DNA from: Otis tarda | Taxonomy: Eukaryota > Chordata > Aves > Otidiformes > Otididae | Direction of reading: 5' to 3' | Assembly: GCA_026413225.1 (NCBI GenBank) | Contig: CM048553.1 | Location: 45,796,001-45,860,000, forward strand | Length of the DNA: 64,000 nucleotides | Part shown: piece after piece, positions 38,131 through 51,000 of the stretch | Layout: each line of letters begins with the position of its first letter | Position numbering within the stretch: position 1 is the first letter of the stretch | The notes under the pieces: generated by a model | What the model saw: the letters and a program-made list of their open reading frames with translations, nothing else | What the model was told of the DNA's origin: nothing | Database searches by the model: none | Translations under genes and position numbers: made by a program

Positions 38131-40528
38131 CCATGGGTCTGTGCTTTGTATCCTAGGCTTTGCATAAGTAATTTTGTGGCAGAAGGCTGACTTCAGAAAG
38201 CTCAAGGAGGCTCAATACAAGAGCTGAATTCATCAAGAGCAAGGCATACACTTTCTGCAGCCAGTGGTACATGGAGGAGAGACGTGACCGGCATCGTGGA
38301 TGGCCACCCTAGGCACTGCAGCCAGGAAGTCCATTGATAGCCGGGTGACCCACCAGCACCCTTTGTCATGAGATGTAAGTGGGGCACAAACTCACATGCT
38401 CGGCTCCCACAGCTCTGCGCTGCCACTCCCCATTGCTGCTACATGACTCACAGGCAGTTCAAAACCTTCCCCGATAAAGGTTTTCCAGAAACAAAACAAA
38501 TACAGCAAACAAGAAGCAATAGAATAGTAACAAAACCAACCCTTCAAGAACTTTTATTAACCAAAAGGGACAGTGTGATGGGATAAAAACTAGCACTGCT
38601 TTTCTGTGTGAATCACTGCATTTCCCGTACAAGGTGTCCTCCCGAACGAAGGCTGCAAGTCTCCATTCTCATCAAATGCCTTTGCTGGAGCTGAGCGTAT
38701 GGTCCTTAAGGATGCAGAGGAAAATGGAAAGCTGTGCTTGGAGGGTAGCCAGACAAGCAATAGGGAAAAGGGCAGCTACAGTCCTGAGCGTGCTGACCAG
38801 GAGAAAAACTGGGGAGAAAGAGGCATATTTGGCCAACCACACTCCTGGTTATTTAGCCTGCAGCTGGGGAGAAGGTGAGCAGTATGGAGGGTGAATGCAA
38901 GCTCACATTCACCCAAGGTACCTCATTTTCTCATTACTGAGAAGTGTACATCACGCGCTGACCGTGCCCCGCAGGCGAATGCAGCGCTGGTTTTGGCTCT
39001 CCCTGTTGGGGCTGCTGCAAGGCCAAGTGTTTCCAGAGGCTGGCAGCAGGAATCAGTGGTCTGGCCCAACTCCTGGATTACTGGCACATGCAGAGCAGGA
39101 TTCAGCATTCATCACCTCCTCAGTGCCGTTTAGCCTATGTCTTGTGCCAAAACCCTGTCCCTCTCCTGTCTGTGACCAGCTTGTCAGCCTCAAGTCATCT
39201 GAATGTGACACAGCTTGGCTCCTTTGCATGGCCACTCCAACCCCAGAAGCTGAGAAGGTCCAGGGAAAACCCACCTCCAGTCCTCGGCAGGTAAAATGAG
39301 TGCCTGTGCCAGGCAGGCTGGGATTGGGATGACCTGGACATGCTGAGAGGTGACATCTGGTCAGTGGCTGCAGAGTGGCTGAGCCCAGTGCAGCATCCGG
39401 GACACAGCTCAAGGCTGGGAGCACACCAGTGCAACCAGCAGCCACGTCAGCGCGACACTGGAGTGCAGATGCGTGTGGACAAAGCATGGCTGCAGTGGAG
39501 CTTACTCCGACATGATGTTGCCCCTGATGCAGCGCAGTCCAGCCGTGGTCCTGGGAGGGATGGATAGCACTGGGGTCAAGAGGTGTAAGCACCAGCGTCT
39601 GCTGTCCTACACAGCTTTGGCAATGCTGACATCCATCTTCAGCGTGCTTCTTCCCTCTTCTCCCTATGGTTTTTCTCCATGGCAAGCCCTCAGCCCATTT
39701 TCCTCCAAAGCAGGACTTTTTGCGCTGATTCCTTTTTTCCCCAGCCTGACCCCTTCTCCTGCAACAGCTGAAGCTGCAAGAGAGCAAAGGCAGAGTCTCA
39801 CAGGCCAGCAGCAAACCTGCTTCTCTCACTCCTGCAATGCCACCATCGGCTGGAGTTGCTGCAAAATTTAGGCTCTGCTGACCCCTAGGGGACTGCCACA
39901 AACCCAAAAGCATGAAGGCCTCAAAGATCATGGCATCTCACAGCTCTGTGGTGGGTATAACACAGCTGACACCTATTTCTGGGCCCTTGAGCACTGCCAG
40001 AGGCTGTAAATAAAAACCCAGCTCCATCACTGCCTCTTCCATCGCACCACTGTAGCAGCAATACTTTAGGAGAAGCGTACAAGCAAGGTAAGGTTGTTGT
40101 GGGGAGCGATGACCTGCTATCCGACTGCCCCATACAATCGCTGCTTTTATTTCAACGTGGTGAAGCACGTTCAGCCCCTTCTGTATCAGTTTGTCTAATA
40201 AAAGGTGTAAAAACCCACAACTGCAGCACTGTTCAGTGAAAAGCATGGATGCATACTCCTAGGCATGGGAAATAAAGTTAAATGTGCTTTTTAATGGCAT
40301 TTCATCACTTATTTGAACAAGTGGTGGAAGCAGGAACCTTGTTACAGAGAAGGAGGAACAGGAAGTTGTAGAAAGCAAGCATAAAATCTGATGTGCTCCT
40401 TAAAACAACACATGGAGCTGCTGAGGGGGGAACATTGCATTTCCCAGCTGACTGCTTGAGGACAGCTGTGGTGGGAGACAGCTCATTAGGCAGGAGCCCA
40501 CAGAGGTAACATGAACTGCAGACCTCTA
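38131..40528. other. Intergenic DNA between CR1 copies 2 and 3
   Basis: No exon recognised. The 292-codon minus-strand frame at 39053-39931 is the longest here. It is Cys/Ser/Gly-rich with no domain or splice support, and plus-strand frames overlap it. Confidence 0.5.
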
Positions 40529-41060
40529 ATCATAGAATCATAGAATAGTTTGGGTTGGAAGGGACCTTTAAAGGTCATCTAGTCCAACCCCCCTGCAAGG
40601 AGCAGGGACATCTCCAACCAGATCAGGTTGCTTAGAGCCCCGTCCAACCTGGCCTGGAATGTTTCCAGGGATGGGGCATCCACCACCTCTCTGGGCAACC
40701 TGTGCCAGTGTTCTACAACTCGCATTGTAAAAAAATTTTTCCTTATATCTAATCTGAATCTACCTCCTTCTATTTTAAAACCATTACCCCTCATCCTATC
40801 ACAACAGGTCCTCCTGAAGAGTTTCTCCTCATCTTTCCTATAAGCCTCCTTCAGGTACTGGAAGGCGGCTACAAGGTCTCCCTGGAGCCTTCTCTTCTCC
40901 AGGCTGAACAGCCCCAACTCTCTCAGCCTGTCCTCATAGGAGAGGTGCTCCAGCCCTTTTATCATCTTCGTGGCCCTCCTCTGGACCCACTCCAACAGGT
41001 CCACATCTTTCTTATGCTGAGGGCTCCAGAGCTGGACACAGTACTCCAGGTGGGGTCTCA
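40529..41060 (-). mobile_element. CR1 LINE, 5'-truncated 3' end (copy 3, longest)
   Basis: About 530 bp of CR1 on the minus strand, with two copies of the terminal ATTCTATG-type repeat. The minus strand has an uninterrupted 160-codon frame, the C-terminal part of ORF2. It begins MRPHLEYCVQLWSPQ, includes DRLRELGLFSLEKRRLQGDL and ends MSLLLAGGLD, which is characteristic of CR1 reverse transcriptase. The absence of stops indicates a fairly young insertion. The catalytic reverse transcriptase core and the 5' half are missing, so it cannot move by itself. Confidence 0.95.
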
Positions 41061-42521
41061 TGGATATGTTCTACCTGATACAAAGCCAAAACATACCATA
41101 GCCCTGAAATATCCCAATTTCTTGACTTGGGGAAAGTGTGATGTAACTCTGGAGAGCTGGAGTGTGGACAGACCCAGATTGGGGCAAAATGAAGGGTCTC
41201 TCAAAAGGTTGCAGGGCTTGTGTTGCCAGGACCGTGCACCAACACAAGGGAGTCAGTCCTGGCAGGCATTTCACCAGCTGCAGGTGGGTTTAGAACTCGT
41301 AACAAAAGGTAACAACTGACAGCATTCCTTCAACTAAATCAGAGTGAAAAGATGTCAAAGCAGCAATTAAAAGTGCAGTGTTTAAAGAAAAGAGACAAAT
41401 GAGTTGAACAGAACCACCAATTTTCATTTTAGCATCGTTACATGTCTCTTAATTAGAACAGATGCCTCCCTAATCTGTGCGAAACAGAAAAGGACCTGGG
41501 AGGTCTGAATTACTGGTTCATCCACAAATATTACCACTACTTCCCATCTTCTGACAGCAAATCCACTGCCTCAGTCTGTGCTGAACTGAATCACTCAGCA
41601 GTTCTGGGTCCTGTCTTGCACAGCAGGGCTTACTCTGCAGTGCCCTAAGCTCAGATTGAAATCCTTGTCTCCTCCTTACACCTGCAAACATCGTGTTTAT
41701 CCACGCTCCAACACTGTTCGGGAAATCAAGCCTCTTGTTCCCTTTGCCCCACGCATTGTAGTTATGCTTTAGCCTCTCAAAATCCCTGCTGAGTTGATTT
41801 TGCTCACAGAGAAGAGACTCCATCACTCATCAGAGTTTGGTAAGCTCTTTAATGGCAAGCTCATGGTGTAACGACACTGCTGGATTCGATGCCTCCATGG
41901 TGGGAGAGGAAGGAGGATCAGAAGAAAGGCAAGCTCCACTGGAGGCTTACACCTTTTAAAGCGTTGAACAAAAGAGCAACACCTTTTGGCGACCTGTTTC
42001 ACAGTTTTGTAGTCCCAAAGGCAGAGAGATCTTCCAGCCAGAAAAGCGGTGGAAAGCACACCAAAGAGCCTTTGCATGGCGTGGCGCAAGATGGTTTCTG
42101 CTTGACGCATTGAGGTCTGACCAGTCCCCATATTAGTAAAGGAAAACTTGGCAACAACAAAAAACTGCATTAACTGAAAACCAGAGCTGACGTTTCCACC
42201 AGCACCCCTGAAGATGAGAGCTGACATCCTTTACACGCGGCGTTACTGCAGGTCTTTGCCTACATGAGCCAACAGCATGTCGGTACAGAAAGGGAATTTC
42301 AAAGTTCAAATGTATTTTACATTAAACCAGTGAGATTTATTGTAGTCAGCAGTAACTAGTTCAAAGAAGTTTTGGGGTTTTTTTTTCTGCAGACACATGA
42401 ATGCACTTTTTGTTAATCTGTAAGTTTATGACCAAGCTCGTACTGCCAGTGCAGTGCTACGCAGCTCTGTGGAAACCGGGGCTTGTAGTAATGCAGATCC
42501 ACCTTTAGGGATGATCTTTCT

Positions 42522-42575
42522 TTAAAAAAAAAAAAACAAACAAAAAAAAAAACAGCAATGAAAAAAAAAATTAAA
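42522..42575 (+). repeat. A-rich low-complexity tract
   Basis: A runs broken by CAAACAAA and GCAATG. Frames reading through it give poly-Phe/Lys peptides and are not genes. Confidence 0.6.
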
Positions 42576-44359
42576 TACAGAGCACTTAAATGATGATTTG
42601 GCTTACTGAATGGGTGATTGTGGGTAAGCGAAGAGGTTTCCTTCATACACCTGCCACAGACATCAGACACCACCAATGCAACTAAGAAAGTCTCAGAAGG
42701 CCAATGAAAACTCAAGATGACAGGGTCTGCCCTCAGAGTCTTTCCTATCAGAGGTAAGGACTAAATTTAAGGAACCTCTTTATTTCAGCATCTGCCTTGG
42801 AAGTCCAGCTCGGTGGTGGCTCTGCAGGGACCACCTCAAGCCCAGCCTGTCACAGGGTCCGACAGCCGCTGCCCTAAGTCCCTCCTGCCTGGCTGTCACA
42901 CAAAGGCTTCACAGCTGCCAAGAAAGGCTGCTGGGGAGGTCCTGCCAGAATTACATGGCTAAAACAAAGCATTTCCCTCTGCTCAGTGATTTACGGAAAG
43001 GGGCATCCAGCTACAGTCCCTGACGGGACCCCTCCCAATTTCCCACGTCCTGTGGCCAGAGTGAAACCTGTCAGCACTGAGAAAGAGACCTGCAGGCTGG
43101 ACCAGATCTCCCGGTGATGGGCAGCCAGAGAAGTCTCATTTTCTAGATGCCCAGCCAGGAAAGCCTCCATAGGTCACAATTTTCAGAGTGCATTATTTAG
43201 CTAGGGATTGGTCCCTGTGAAAAGACCCTGGGTTTGGTACCTAAAATGACTGCTCTCTTCTGCGTAACTCTTGCCCAGCATGGATCTTCAAGGGTAACAG
43301 CCAAGGTATCTCCCATACCACCACATTCCCCAATGAGAAGGTGCATAAAGGACAGCAGGGCTCAGTACACTGAACTGTGGCTCTCACTGATGCACCTGGC
43401 TGCAAGCTGTGGGAGATAAGAGGTGTTTCTCTCCCTCCTCCTCTGCTTCCCCTCTTCTGGGAGTGGGAATTTCTGAGAACAGAGTGGTAAGGATGGACAC
43501 GAGGGAAGGATAGATGAAGTGGTAACCTTGCCTCCTGCCACAGCTAAAGCTGACTGTGAGTAAAATAGCCATGGTCTTCAGTCCTGGGTCCCAGTGAAAG
43601 ATCACGCAACACGTTGAAAGAGGCTGGGAATCTGACCTGTACGGCAACTTTCCAAAGCAATGTCCATAATGTTACTGCAGAGCAGGAGGAGGAGCTGAAG
43701 TCTGATGTGGTTGAGATCATCATGCCCAGGGGTGTGCTATTTCCCATGTTTCTGCGAGGAAAAAGTTGGCAAATTTTTTCCCTCATGAGCAAGTACTTTA
43801 AAGAGATGTTACTGTGCACCTAATAGGGCAGCTTCCTGCTCCCTGACTGCTGCCCCTGCCTACTCACACAGTATCATAAATAATAATGTTGGGGATGAGA
43901 GGAGGAAAAGGCTTTTTAGTTTGTCTTTTCTCCATCCCTTCCTCTCTCAGCCATCTCAATACAGTAATCAGGCAGGACGCTAATGGAAAAACCAGAGCAG
44001 CTTTTTTATAAACCACACAGGTTCAGTAAGGATGGCAGGATGGTGTGGGCCTTCTCAGAAATCCCAGCATCTCTCTGCAAGGAGCCTCTTGCCCCCACTA
44101 CCCAAACCGGTTGTTGCATTTCTGAAATCTGCTCTGGCATCCCATGTATTTGTCATCCCCCCAGCAACACTCTGCTCATGGCATTCATGCAACTCATATT
44201 CAGAAGCGCCAGTTCTGCAAGAGGCTCTGCTCTCGTGTACTTATATTTAGCTAGAGCACGGCATGCCTGTGAGAGAAGGGCGAGGGAAAAGGGAGACTCT
44301 CCTGTGCCCTTTCACTAATGGTTTGCTTTGAGGATAGGCAATGATAACTCAAACCTCTT

Positions 44360-44425
44360 TTCACCCACAGATCTGAAAGCACTTTATACACCGGTGGTCA
44401 AATAATACTAATGGACCCTTTTACC
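44360..44425 (+). repeat. Possible ancient MIR/L3-like fragment
   Basis: CACAGATCTGAAAGCACTTTATACACC, continuing to AAATAATACTAATGG, parallels the 'GATCTCAAAGCGCTTTACAAA…AGTATCATTATCCCC' module of old amniote SINE/LINE tails. It lies just below the tentative MTURN transcript end. Confidence 0.35.
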
Positions 44426-44945
44426 CAAGGCTTAAGGTGAGACTTTCAAAGGAGTTACCCTGCTCCGACTGAATTTCATGGAGGCCTGGATGTGTAACTG
44501 GAGGCCTGCCTTGAATTCCCAGCTGCTGAAACCCACCTGAAGCTCAGGGCAAGGCGATGGCAGAGCTCTGAACCTATATCCTCTCACCAAGTCCCCAGTC
44601 TTGGAAGCACTGATGCGTGTGTTCATAAATCTTGCATCTCAGTCTGGCAGCCTAGCTGGGTCATGCTACCCCTGGTTAATTACCGAATGGCTATTAAACT
44701 GAGTATGGGGTGAGAGTGAGGGAAAAATAAAATACATATAAAATACAAAAATACTTTGTAATGCAACTAAATCAGTTCTGCATCTCTTGCATTGTTTGGT
44801 AAGTATGGAACAAGTAACACGGTAATACAGAAATGTATTTGGTCAAAGTAAGCAATCAGTATTTTTTGATAAAATACATTCTATATTAACGCTCATTCAC
44901 ATTTAATACACATGTAAATTAAATTTTCTATGTATAAAATTCCAG

Positions 44946-44951
44946 TTTATT
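44946..44951 (-). terminator. MTURN: Candidate distal MTURN poly(A) signal
   Basis: AATAAA on the minus strand, followed by a T-rich region and a further ATTAAA near 44911. It lies about 3 kb after the stop codon. Below it, sequence character changes to degenerate ancient repeats, which makes it a reasonable outer limit for the transcript. Confidence 0.3.
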
Positions 44952-45059
44952 CGCAGTGCTGCCTGGTGATGCTTCAGTTCAGCAGCAGGGCTCAACACAT
45001 TCGGCTCCTAGCCAGAGTGAGAGGGGAGAAGAGCGCTCAGCTCTCTGCAGGACCAAGCC

Positions 45060-45170
45060 TCACGCATCCCCTGGAGCGCCTGATCCTGCAGGTCCCGTCT
45101 GAACAGAATCTCGCTGGCTCCAGTGGGAATTCTGCAGGGGTGAGCGCTGCAGAAGGGCCCCCCTGGCTCT
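45060..45170. repeat. Possible degenerate ancient amniote repeat
   Basis: CGCCTGATCCTGCAGGTC, followed by CTCGCTGGCTCCAGTGGGAAT and CTGCAGGGGTGAGCGC, is laid out like the dispersed amniote element CCTGATCCTGCAAG…CTCAGTGGGAGT…GGGTGCTCAGC. If MTURN's 3' UTR extends this far, the repeat lies inside it. Confidence 0.35.
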
Positions 45171-46094
45171 CCAGAACTTGCAGTCTGGTGTAGAAGTCAC
45201 CCAAATGGCACACGGCATTCCGAAAAAGAAGTGAGTTAGTGAATACAGAAAATAATATATCTACATAATTTACAGCGTTATGTTTGCTTGCAACCATATT
45301 AAAGCTCAAACACTTGTTAACAATGCAATCAATAGGCAGGGAAAGGCAGCAGAGCGCAGTATGTATTGCAACCTCCTGTATGCGATTACCAGCACTGGAT
45401 CTTACAGTCTTTCCCGATTTCATGAATTCCTGCCTATCCCAGTGCCACCCAGAGCCCTGTGCTCCGTGGAGCCTCATGGAGTCAATTCTTCACAGCCCTT
45501 CGCCCAGTTCAGATTGCATCCGCGCCTCCACCACAGGCACGTAACACCGCGCAAGGTGCCTTCGGCTGTGGGTGCTCAGCTACCAACCACGTCCACCCCT
45601 GCACCCTCCCCTCTGTCGCGCCGGCACTTGTCTGCGCAGCCATGCACTGAAGCAGATGGTGGGAACTGATCCGGCTGGAAAACTGCCTGCCCATAAAAAG
45701 GCAGAGGGTTATTTCCCAGTCGGATCGACGCCGCAGCCCAGTTCACAAAGCAGCTGTGCCCGGGGCTCGCGCAGGTGTGTGTGTGGGTGCATGCACGTGC
45801 ATGAGGGTGCCAGCCACCGGCACCCAAGCAAGACGGGTGCCAGTGTCTAGCAAACCTGAAGGGCAGGAATTTGCCTCCAGCTTGCGCTACAGCAAATTAT
45901 GTCTTGCATTACATTAGAGCAGGGGAAAGCCAGCCCCAAAAGATCTACTCGTATGAGCCACAACCAAAGGACTGGACGCTACGAAAAGTTCTCCTGAAGC
46001 AAGGCTCTGTTTAAATTTATGGCATCTGTTTCAGCTGGAGAGGAAAGAAGAACTTAGGGACTTAAAGCAGGGATGGAAACCACGGGTCTTACAC

Positions 46095-46100
46095 TTTATT
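46095..46100 (-). terminator. MTURN: Candidate intermediate MTURN poly(A) signal
   Basis: AATAAA on the minus strand, followed within 30 bases by a GT-containing stretch, about 1.8 kb after the stop codon. Confidence 0.3.
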
Positions 46101-47178
46101 TTAGTACGCAAAAAGCCTATTGCTGCTGTACAGTGTTATACAACGAACTGCCACGGTTCTCACGTCACGAGTCCATAAAAATGTGCTGCGACTATCATGT
46201 TTATGCCCGCATGCCGAAAGAATGTACAAAGTTGCATTAAGCTCTGTTTCTCTTTCTCTCTTTTTTTTTTTTCAGTACTCTTAAACTTCGACTTTTACAG
46301 TGTTGCAGACACTTCTGTGCATACTCAGGTACCACACACGGTCCCAGTTACAGAAGATCATTGCCCCAGATTGGAAAAATCAAGTGCTATGCATCTCTCA
46401 AGCCATCATCAGAAATGTAAACCACCAAGAAAACTTACTCTCTTCAGTAACCTTGATAAAAAAATCTTTAAATAGTCTATTGAAAAGGAGATGTCGCTTA
46501 CAACAGGGTTTTCAAAATGGTGCAAGTTGTTTCTGGGAGTTGTCCAAGCATTTTCTCTTCACTCACTTTTTGTTTTTATAAAGCTAATTCTGTATAAAAG
46601 GGCTTTTGAAGCGTGTGACCTTCATTTCATGATTTTTAAAAAATTGGAAAAAAATGGAGTAAATTTAGAAACATTTTGCTCGATTGTGGAAAACAGCTGT
46701 ATTACAACAAAATTTCCTTTGCTTCTTATATTTTCAGTACAAAAGGCAAGTAAATAAAGAGACTCTGCATCTTCACAGTCTGGTACTCATCCGAGTCACT
46801 TAAACCTAAGCAAAATAGGTATAAAATACAAAGTGTCCTCTTCTCCTTTATACCAAGACCCCACCAAACCTCTCTGGGAAGCAAGTCCCCAGATAAGTAA
46901 AACCTCACTAGTCTTTACATCAGCCAAGGTAGTAGTATTTTAGCTCCCCTCTGACGAGGTGTAAATGCCTAGACTAGCTCAAAGGCTAGGGAGAGGAACA
47001 GGTCCAGCATAATTTTAAGACCCAGGTGCTGGTTTATACCCTTATGGCTTCAAAGTTAAGTTGCACTTTAATTCATGATACTGCAAGGTTTGAGTAATAA
47101 TTTAGCAGTGCATTAAAAACAGCAAAGCTTAAAGTTGGTTGTCATGCAGAAGTGGGATAGGCAATGGCTACTTTTTAA

Positions 47179-47184
47179 TTTATT
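47179..47184 (-). terminator. MTURN: Candidate proximal MTURN poly(A) signal
   Basis: AATAAA on the minus strand (TTTATT on plus), within an AAATAAATTAAA context, about 730 bp after the stop codon. Use in vivo is unknown. Confidence 0.3.
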
Positions 47185-47914
47185 TGTACGAAAGCAGCGT
47201 TTGGGTTTGGATCAACTGGTGTCGGAGTACCAGGGTTGGTTTTAACGTGTACTGCTGACTAATTACTCCCAGTTATTAATCCAGCACTTGTAAACTCAGG
47301 CATCAGTAAAATGACATTAATACATCTGACACCAATACTCCCCTGGGTTTCCTGCTTCCCACTGTTTTTGTTAAGCCTTCACATACACTTCTGCAATACC
47401 AACCACTATTAAACTAGTGTTTTTCAGGAGAAATCTCTCCAAGCTTGGTACTTTGTCAAGAAACACAGCTGTTGAAATAAAAGGAAAAGCGCAGGTTGCG
47501 TTTGCTCTCTGCGCTGGTTTCCTCGGAAAGGTCACTGGTGAGGACAGTACTCTCACCACACGCTTCCTACATTCTTGGTACTCTACATTCATGTCAGTGA
47601 ACGCTACTCTCAAACACACGAAATTGAAGAGACAAGTCAGCGACAAAACTACTTCTAGACTGATAATGGCAGAATGCTACCAAGACAACTCCATAGAAAA
47701 CCCACTGAAGCAGGAGCAAAATTCAGGTCACTTCTTAGCAAAGCTCATCACATATTATTATTATTATTAATTTTTTTTTAAAACCGTTTCATCAAACTTT
47801 TATCCTGGGAGCCAGATATCCCCATGTGATGTGCTAATTCAAACAGGCTAGCATGGGATCACCTGACCCCACCTGGTGCCAAAGGCTTCCGAATTTTTTT
47901 AGCTTCTCAGAAAA

Positions 47915-48025
47915 TCACTGCTGACTGACACCCATCTGTTGGTGATCGGCTTCTGGTTCCTCTTCTTCCACATCTGCGTTATATTCTTCAAATGCATCAT
48001 CATCAACATCTGGAAGCCCAAGTAA
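47915..48025 (-). CDS. MTURN: Maturin, coding exon 3 with stop (residues 96-131)
   Basis: The last coding exon encodes 36 residues and a TGA stop. It opens with LLGLPDVDDDAFEEY, continues through an acidic run (DVEEEEPEADH) and ends QQMGVSQQ, the conserved maturin C terminus. It is too short, and lacks its own ATG, to be seen by a simple ORF search. I found it by reading the minus strand for the expected acidic tail. The acceptor is a clear polypyrimidine tract ending TTTGTAG immediately above 48025. Joining the three exons gives 54 + 41 + 36 = 131 residues, the same length I recall for human maturin, with no frameshift or internal stop. The acidic tail contrasts with the more basic, Lys-rich end of exon 2. 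Confidence 0.94.
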   Translation of the reverse strand, partial: LLGLPDVDDDAFEEYNADVEEEEPEADHQQMGVSQQ

Positions 48026-51000
48026 CTACAAAGAAGAGAAAATACTGTGTAATAGTGAAGTACCCACTTGTGCAGCTTTGCTGCAAATCTTCACACAATA
48101 CCTAGGTGCCACTTCTTGAAAACCTCAAACCCGGTAATAATAGCATGGCATAATGATCTCAACTCTCTTTTGCTCCCTCCTGTGACAAAGGAAGATTTGA
48201 AAATGCATCCTCACACCAAACTAAGTGCTTAGAGACTGGGAGATAAATAAAACCAAAGCAAAGCACTTGCAAAAAGCTTTGCGTTCTTCCCTGAGGTCGT
48301 ATCACGAATTTTTGAGTGTTTAGACTTGGCAGTGGTTTAACTTCAGAAAGAACCATAATAATACTGTAGTTATCTCGGTTTAAGATTGTGTTTGGCACCC
48401 CTATAAAAGCCAAAGAAGAAAGCATCCTCATGCAGAACTGGCTAGTATGGAACAAGCAAGGAGTCCCTAAACACCTAAAGATCCCACCATGTTAAGTGCT
48501 TCTCTTGAACCCTTCACTCCATCACACCAGACAAAGCCTTGCACGCTGGGTGACGCCCTCACAGTGAGAAACACTCTGTATTCAATTCAAAACTGTCAGA
48601 GTCCCTTTAAATTTCTGGAAATTAAGATTTGGACTTGTGAAGAACCACCAGTTCATCTTCCTTGGACAATGTTTGCATGCCTCCACCTGATTGCTCCGAT
48701 CACTGCAACGGCACTTGTTCGCTCTAGGAAAAGCAGCAAACAGCGATGTTTGAACTTTTCCCCTCTCCTCCAAAAGGCTGCCAAGCCAACAGAAGTCAGG
48801 AAGACAGATAAACCAAATAATAGTCAAAATAATGCATCTGTTGCGGAGCTCTCACATTAGAGCCCGACACTAGCAGCTATTAATAGCCACACAGCAGAAT
48901 CATATGCCAGGCATTATTGGGAATACCATGTATTTAGCTTGCCAGGGCTGGAAGAGCAGCACGGAATGACACAGCTGTTAGCTCTCAAAAGAGGCAAAGC
49001 CCCGCAAAATCAGGGGGAGGGTGACACTTGCTAGGTGGTAGCCTGAAAATCAGAAGGCTGCGACGAAGCAGATTTTTAGGAATCTAAACTGATTTAGTCT
49101 GTGATCAACATTCAAAATTATTCAGTGGACACAAATACAATGCACGGAATCAGCCTCTTAGTCCAATGAAGCCTGTATTCCTCACCGTCAGTGGGGAAAA
49201 AACATTTTTTTAGTTGCAGGGTTTCTTCAGCAGGGAAGTGAAAGGAGAATTTGCTGACTAAACCTCCTCCTTCGCATTTTAAAAATGCTTACAGAGAGAC
49301 CCCAAGCTGAAAATGTTCATGTTGTCTGAGCAGAACAAAGAGTAAATATTCTTATGCATACGTATTTTTCAAATCAAATGCTTAACTGAACACAAAACTA
49401 CTTGGCTCCTTTTCAGGATGCGGGGGCTTTGTTTCATGCTGAAGCTAAAATTAAAATACTCAGTTTTTAAAACGCAAAAGCAAGGCCTCTAGACTTTCTT
49501 ATCCATCAGTATTATTTTCACTCAACTGATTTGGGGTACTCAAATTAAATGTGAGCGTTGTACTGCTCCTTCATATCACCTGGCAGAAAGAGGTCACATT
49601 TGATCACTTTTTTTTGCCCAGCTCTGTTTATAATTCCTCCTTGATTTGCAGGGAAATGAGCCACGAGTCTAAATTTTATGGGATATTGTAAGCCCTTCCC
49701 ATGCAAAATGAGCATGGAAAACACAACACACACCACAAGAACCACAAAGATGCACACAATCCCAAAGGATGGGGAGCATGCCCTATTTTTCACACATCCC
49801 CTCTCCCTTCGCCCTTGGGAAACCCAGCTCTCCTCTCCCTGGCGTAGCGTAAATCAATGTGATGCTGCGGATGTTAGCGGTTTTATGGAGCGTAGGAAGG
49901 ATGGGGATGGGACAAGATGGGATGCTCCTCCAACAGAGGCCCAGTTTTGTTGTTCTGCAGACACTTCAGGATCTTCCAAGGCACCAAAAACCTCAGCCAT
50001 GTAGGTCCTGCTTTTAGTGGTTGCATCTCTCCGCTTCCCACAGGCCTACGGTCCCTCACCACTGTGAGGGTCCCTCACCACCCCTTACAGCTCTCTGGAC
50101 TGCAGTGACAAATCAACCAAAATCTTGGCCCCAAGGAGGGAGGATCAAAGTCCAGAGTGCAAGGAGCTCTACAAACACTGAGCCAAAGCAGAAGGAGGAA
50201 GTCCAAAAGATGAGGACAAAACAAGATGATGAAGGTGGCCTGAGCTGACTCTAGACCGACTCCCACTTTGCCTTCTTTCAAACACATAAGTTTCTGCTTC
50301 TAGTCCATATCTACTTTATACATTAAAGTACCAGCTCAGGGGCAGACTGGAAAGGATTTTAATGGAGAGCAAAAACAAAGAGGAAAGAGGTAAAACGGGA
50401 AAGGAGTGTAGAAAGAGAGAGCTGATCCATCAGCCAAATAGGCAAGGGGAACAAAACTGCCAGGTGGGAACACGTCGGGAGGAGGACAACAACCACCGGC
50501 AGCACTGCCTGAGCTACAGCTGTTTATTCCTGCTGGCCAAACCGCCCATCTGGAGGCAAACGAGAGCTCACTGGGACATACGTGAATTAAATGAACATGG
50601 GATAGATGGCTTTTAGACTGCAGGCTCCCCAGTTCAGATGCAGGCTTCTTAGGCTGAAGGTGAGCTCAATGCGGCAACCCTGGAATTTGTTGCTGAATTG
50701 TACGACTCGTGTTTTGGTTCTCTGCAAACTCTGCCAGTTGGTGCAATGACCCTCAGGCTTTTTTTTTTCTCTAATTTGTCTTTCTTTTCTTAACTCTTTC
50801 AAAGCGCCTTGATTCTATACAAATAACCTAGTAGTTTTTAAGTTGCAAGCTCATGAAAGCAGAGTGACATTGCCTCCTGCCAAAAGCTGACGCACAGACA
50901 TGCTGAAAAATAAGCCAAGTACAAAAGCAAGCTTTAGCGGTCCATATGATGCTACACTAGAGATAACACGGTTCTGTTGAATCACAGGGTGAAGAGCTTC

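Larger units (their letters stand above)
41061..44929. other. Intergenic DNA below the tentative MTURN end
   Basis: No gene recognised. Contains the A-rich tract at 42522 and a possible ancient MIR/L3-like piece at 44360. The MTURN 3' UTR might extend into the upper part if the distal poly(A) signal is not used. Confidence 0.5.
44930..47914 (-). other. MTURN: Probable MTURN 3' untranslated region
   Basis: The stretch below the stop codon is AU-rich on the minus strand. It includes an (AAT)n run just after the stop (plus-strand TTATTATTATT near 47755-47770) and lacks recognisable young repeats, as expected for the long 3' UTR of a regulated brain gene. Several AATAAA hexamers are present on the minus strand; the lowest, at 44946-44951, is used here as a tentative limit. 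The true end cannot be fixed without transcript data. A shorter UTR ending near 47160 or 46080 is equally possible. Confidence 0.4.

Noticed and set aside
39053-39931. 292-codon minus-strand open frame
   Set aside because: No recognisable family, no conserved-looking splice context, and overlapping plus-strand frames of similar quality. Treated as chance in GC-richer DNA.
40579-41061. 160-codon minus-strand frame taken as a host gene
   Set aside because: It is the C-terminal part of CR1 ORF2, adjoining the CR1 3' terminal repeat; a mobile-element remnant.
1-44929. Search for ZNRF2 exons (RING finger) expected on this side
   Set aside because: No zinc-RING coding block or second CpG-island first exon was found; the gene probably lies further left, outside the window.
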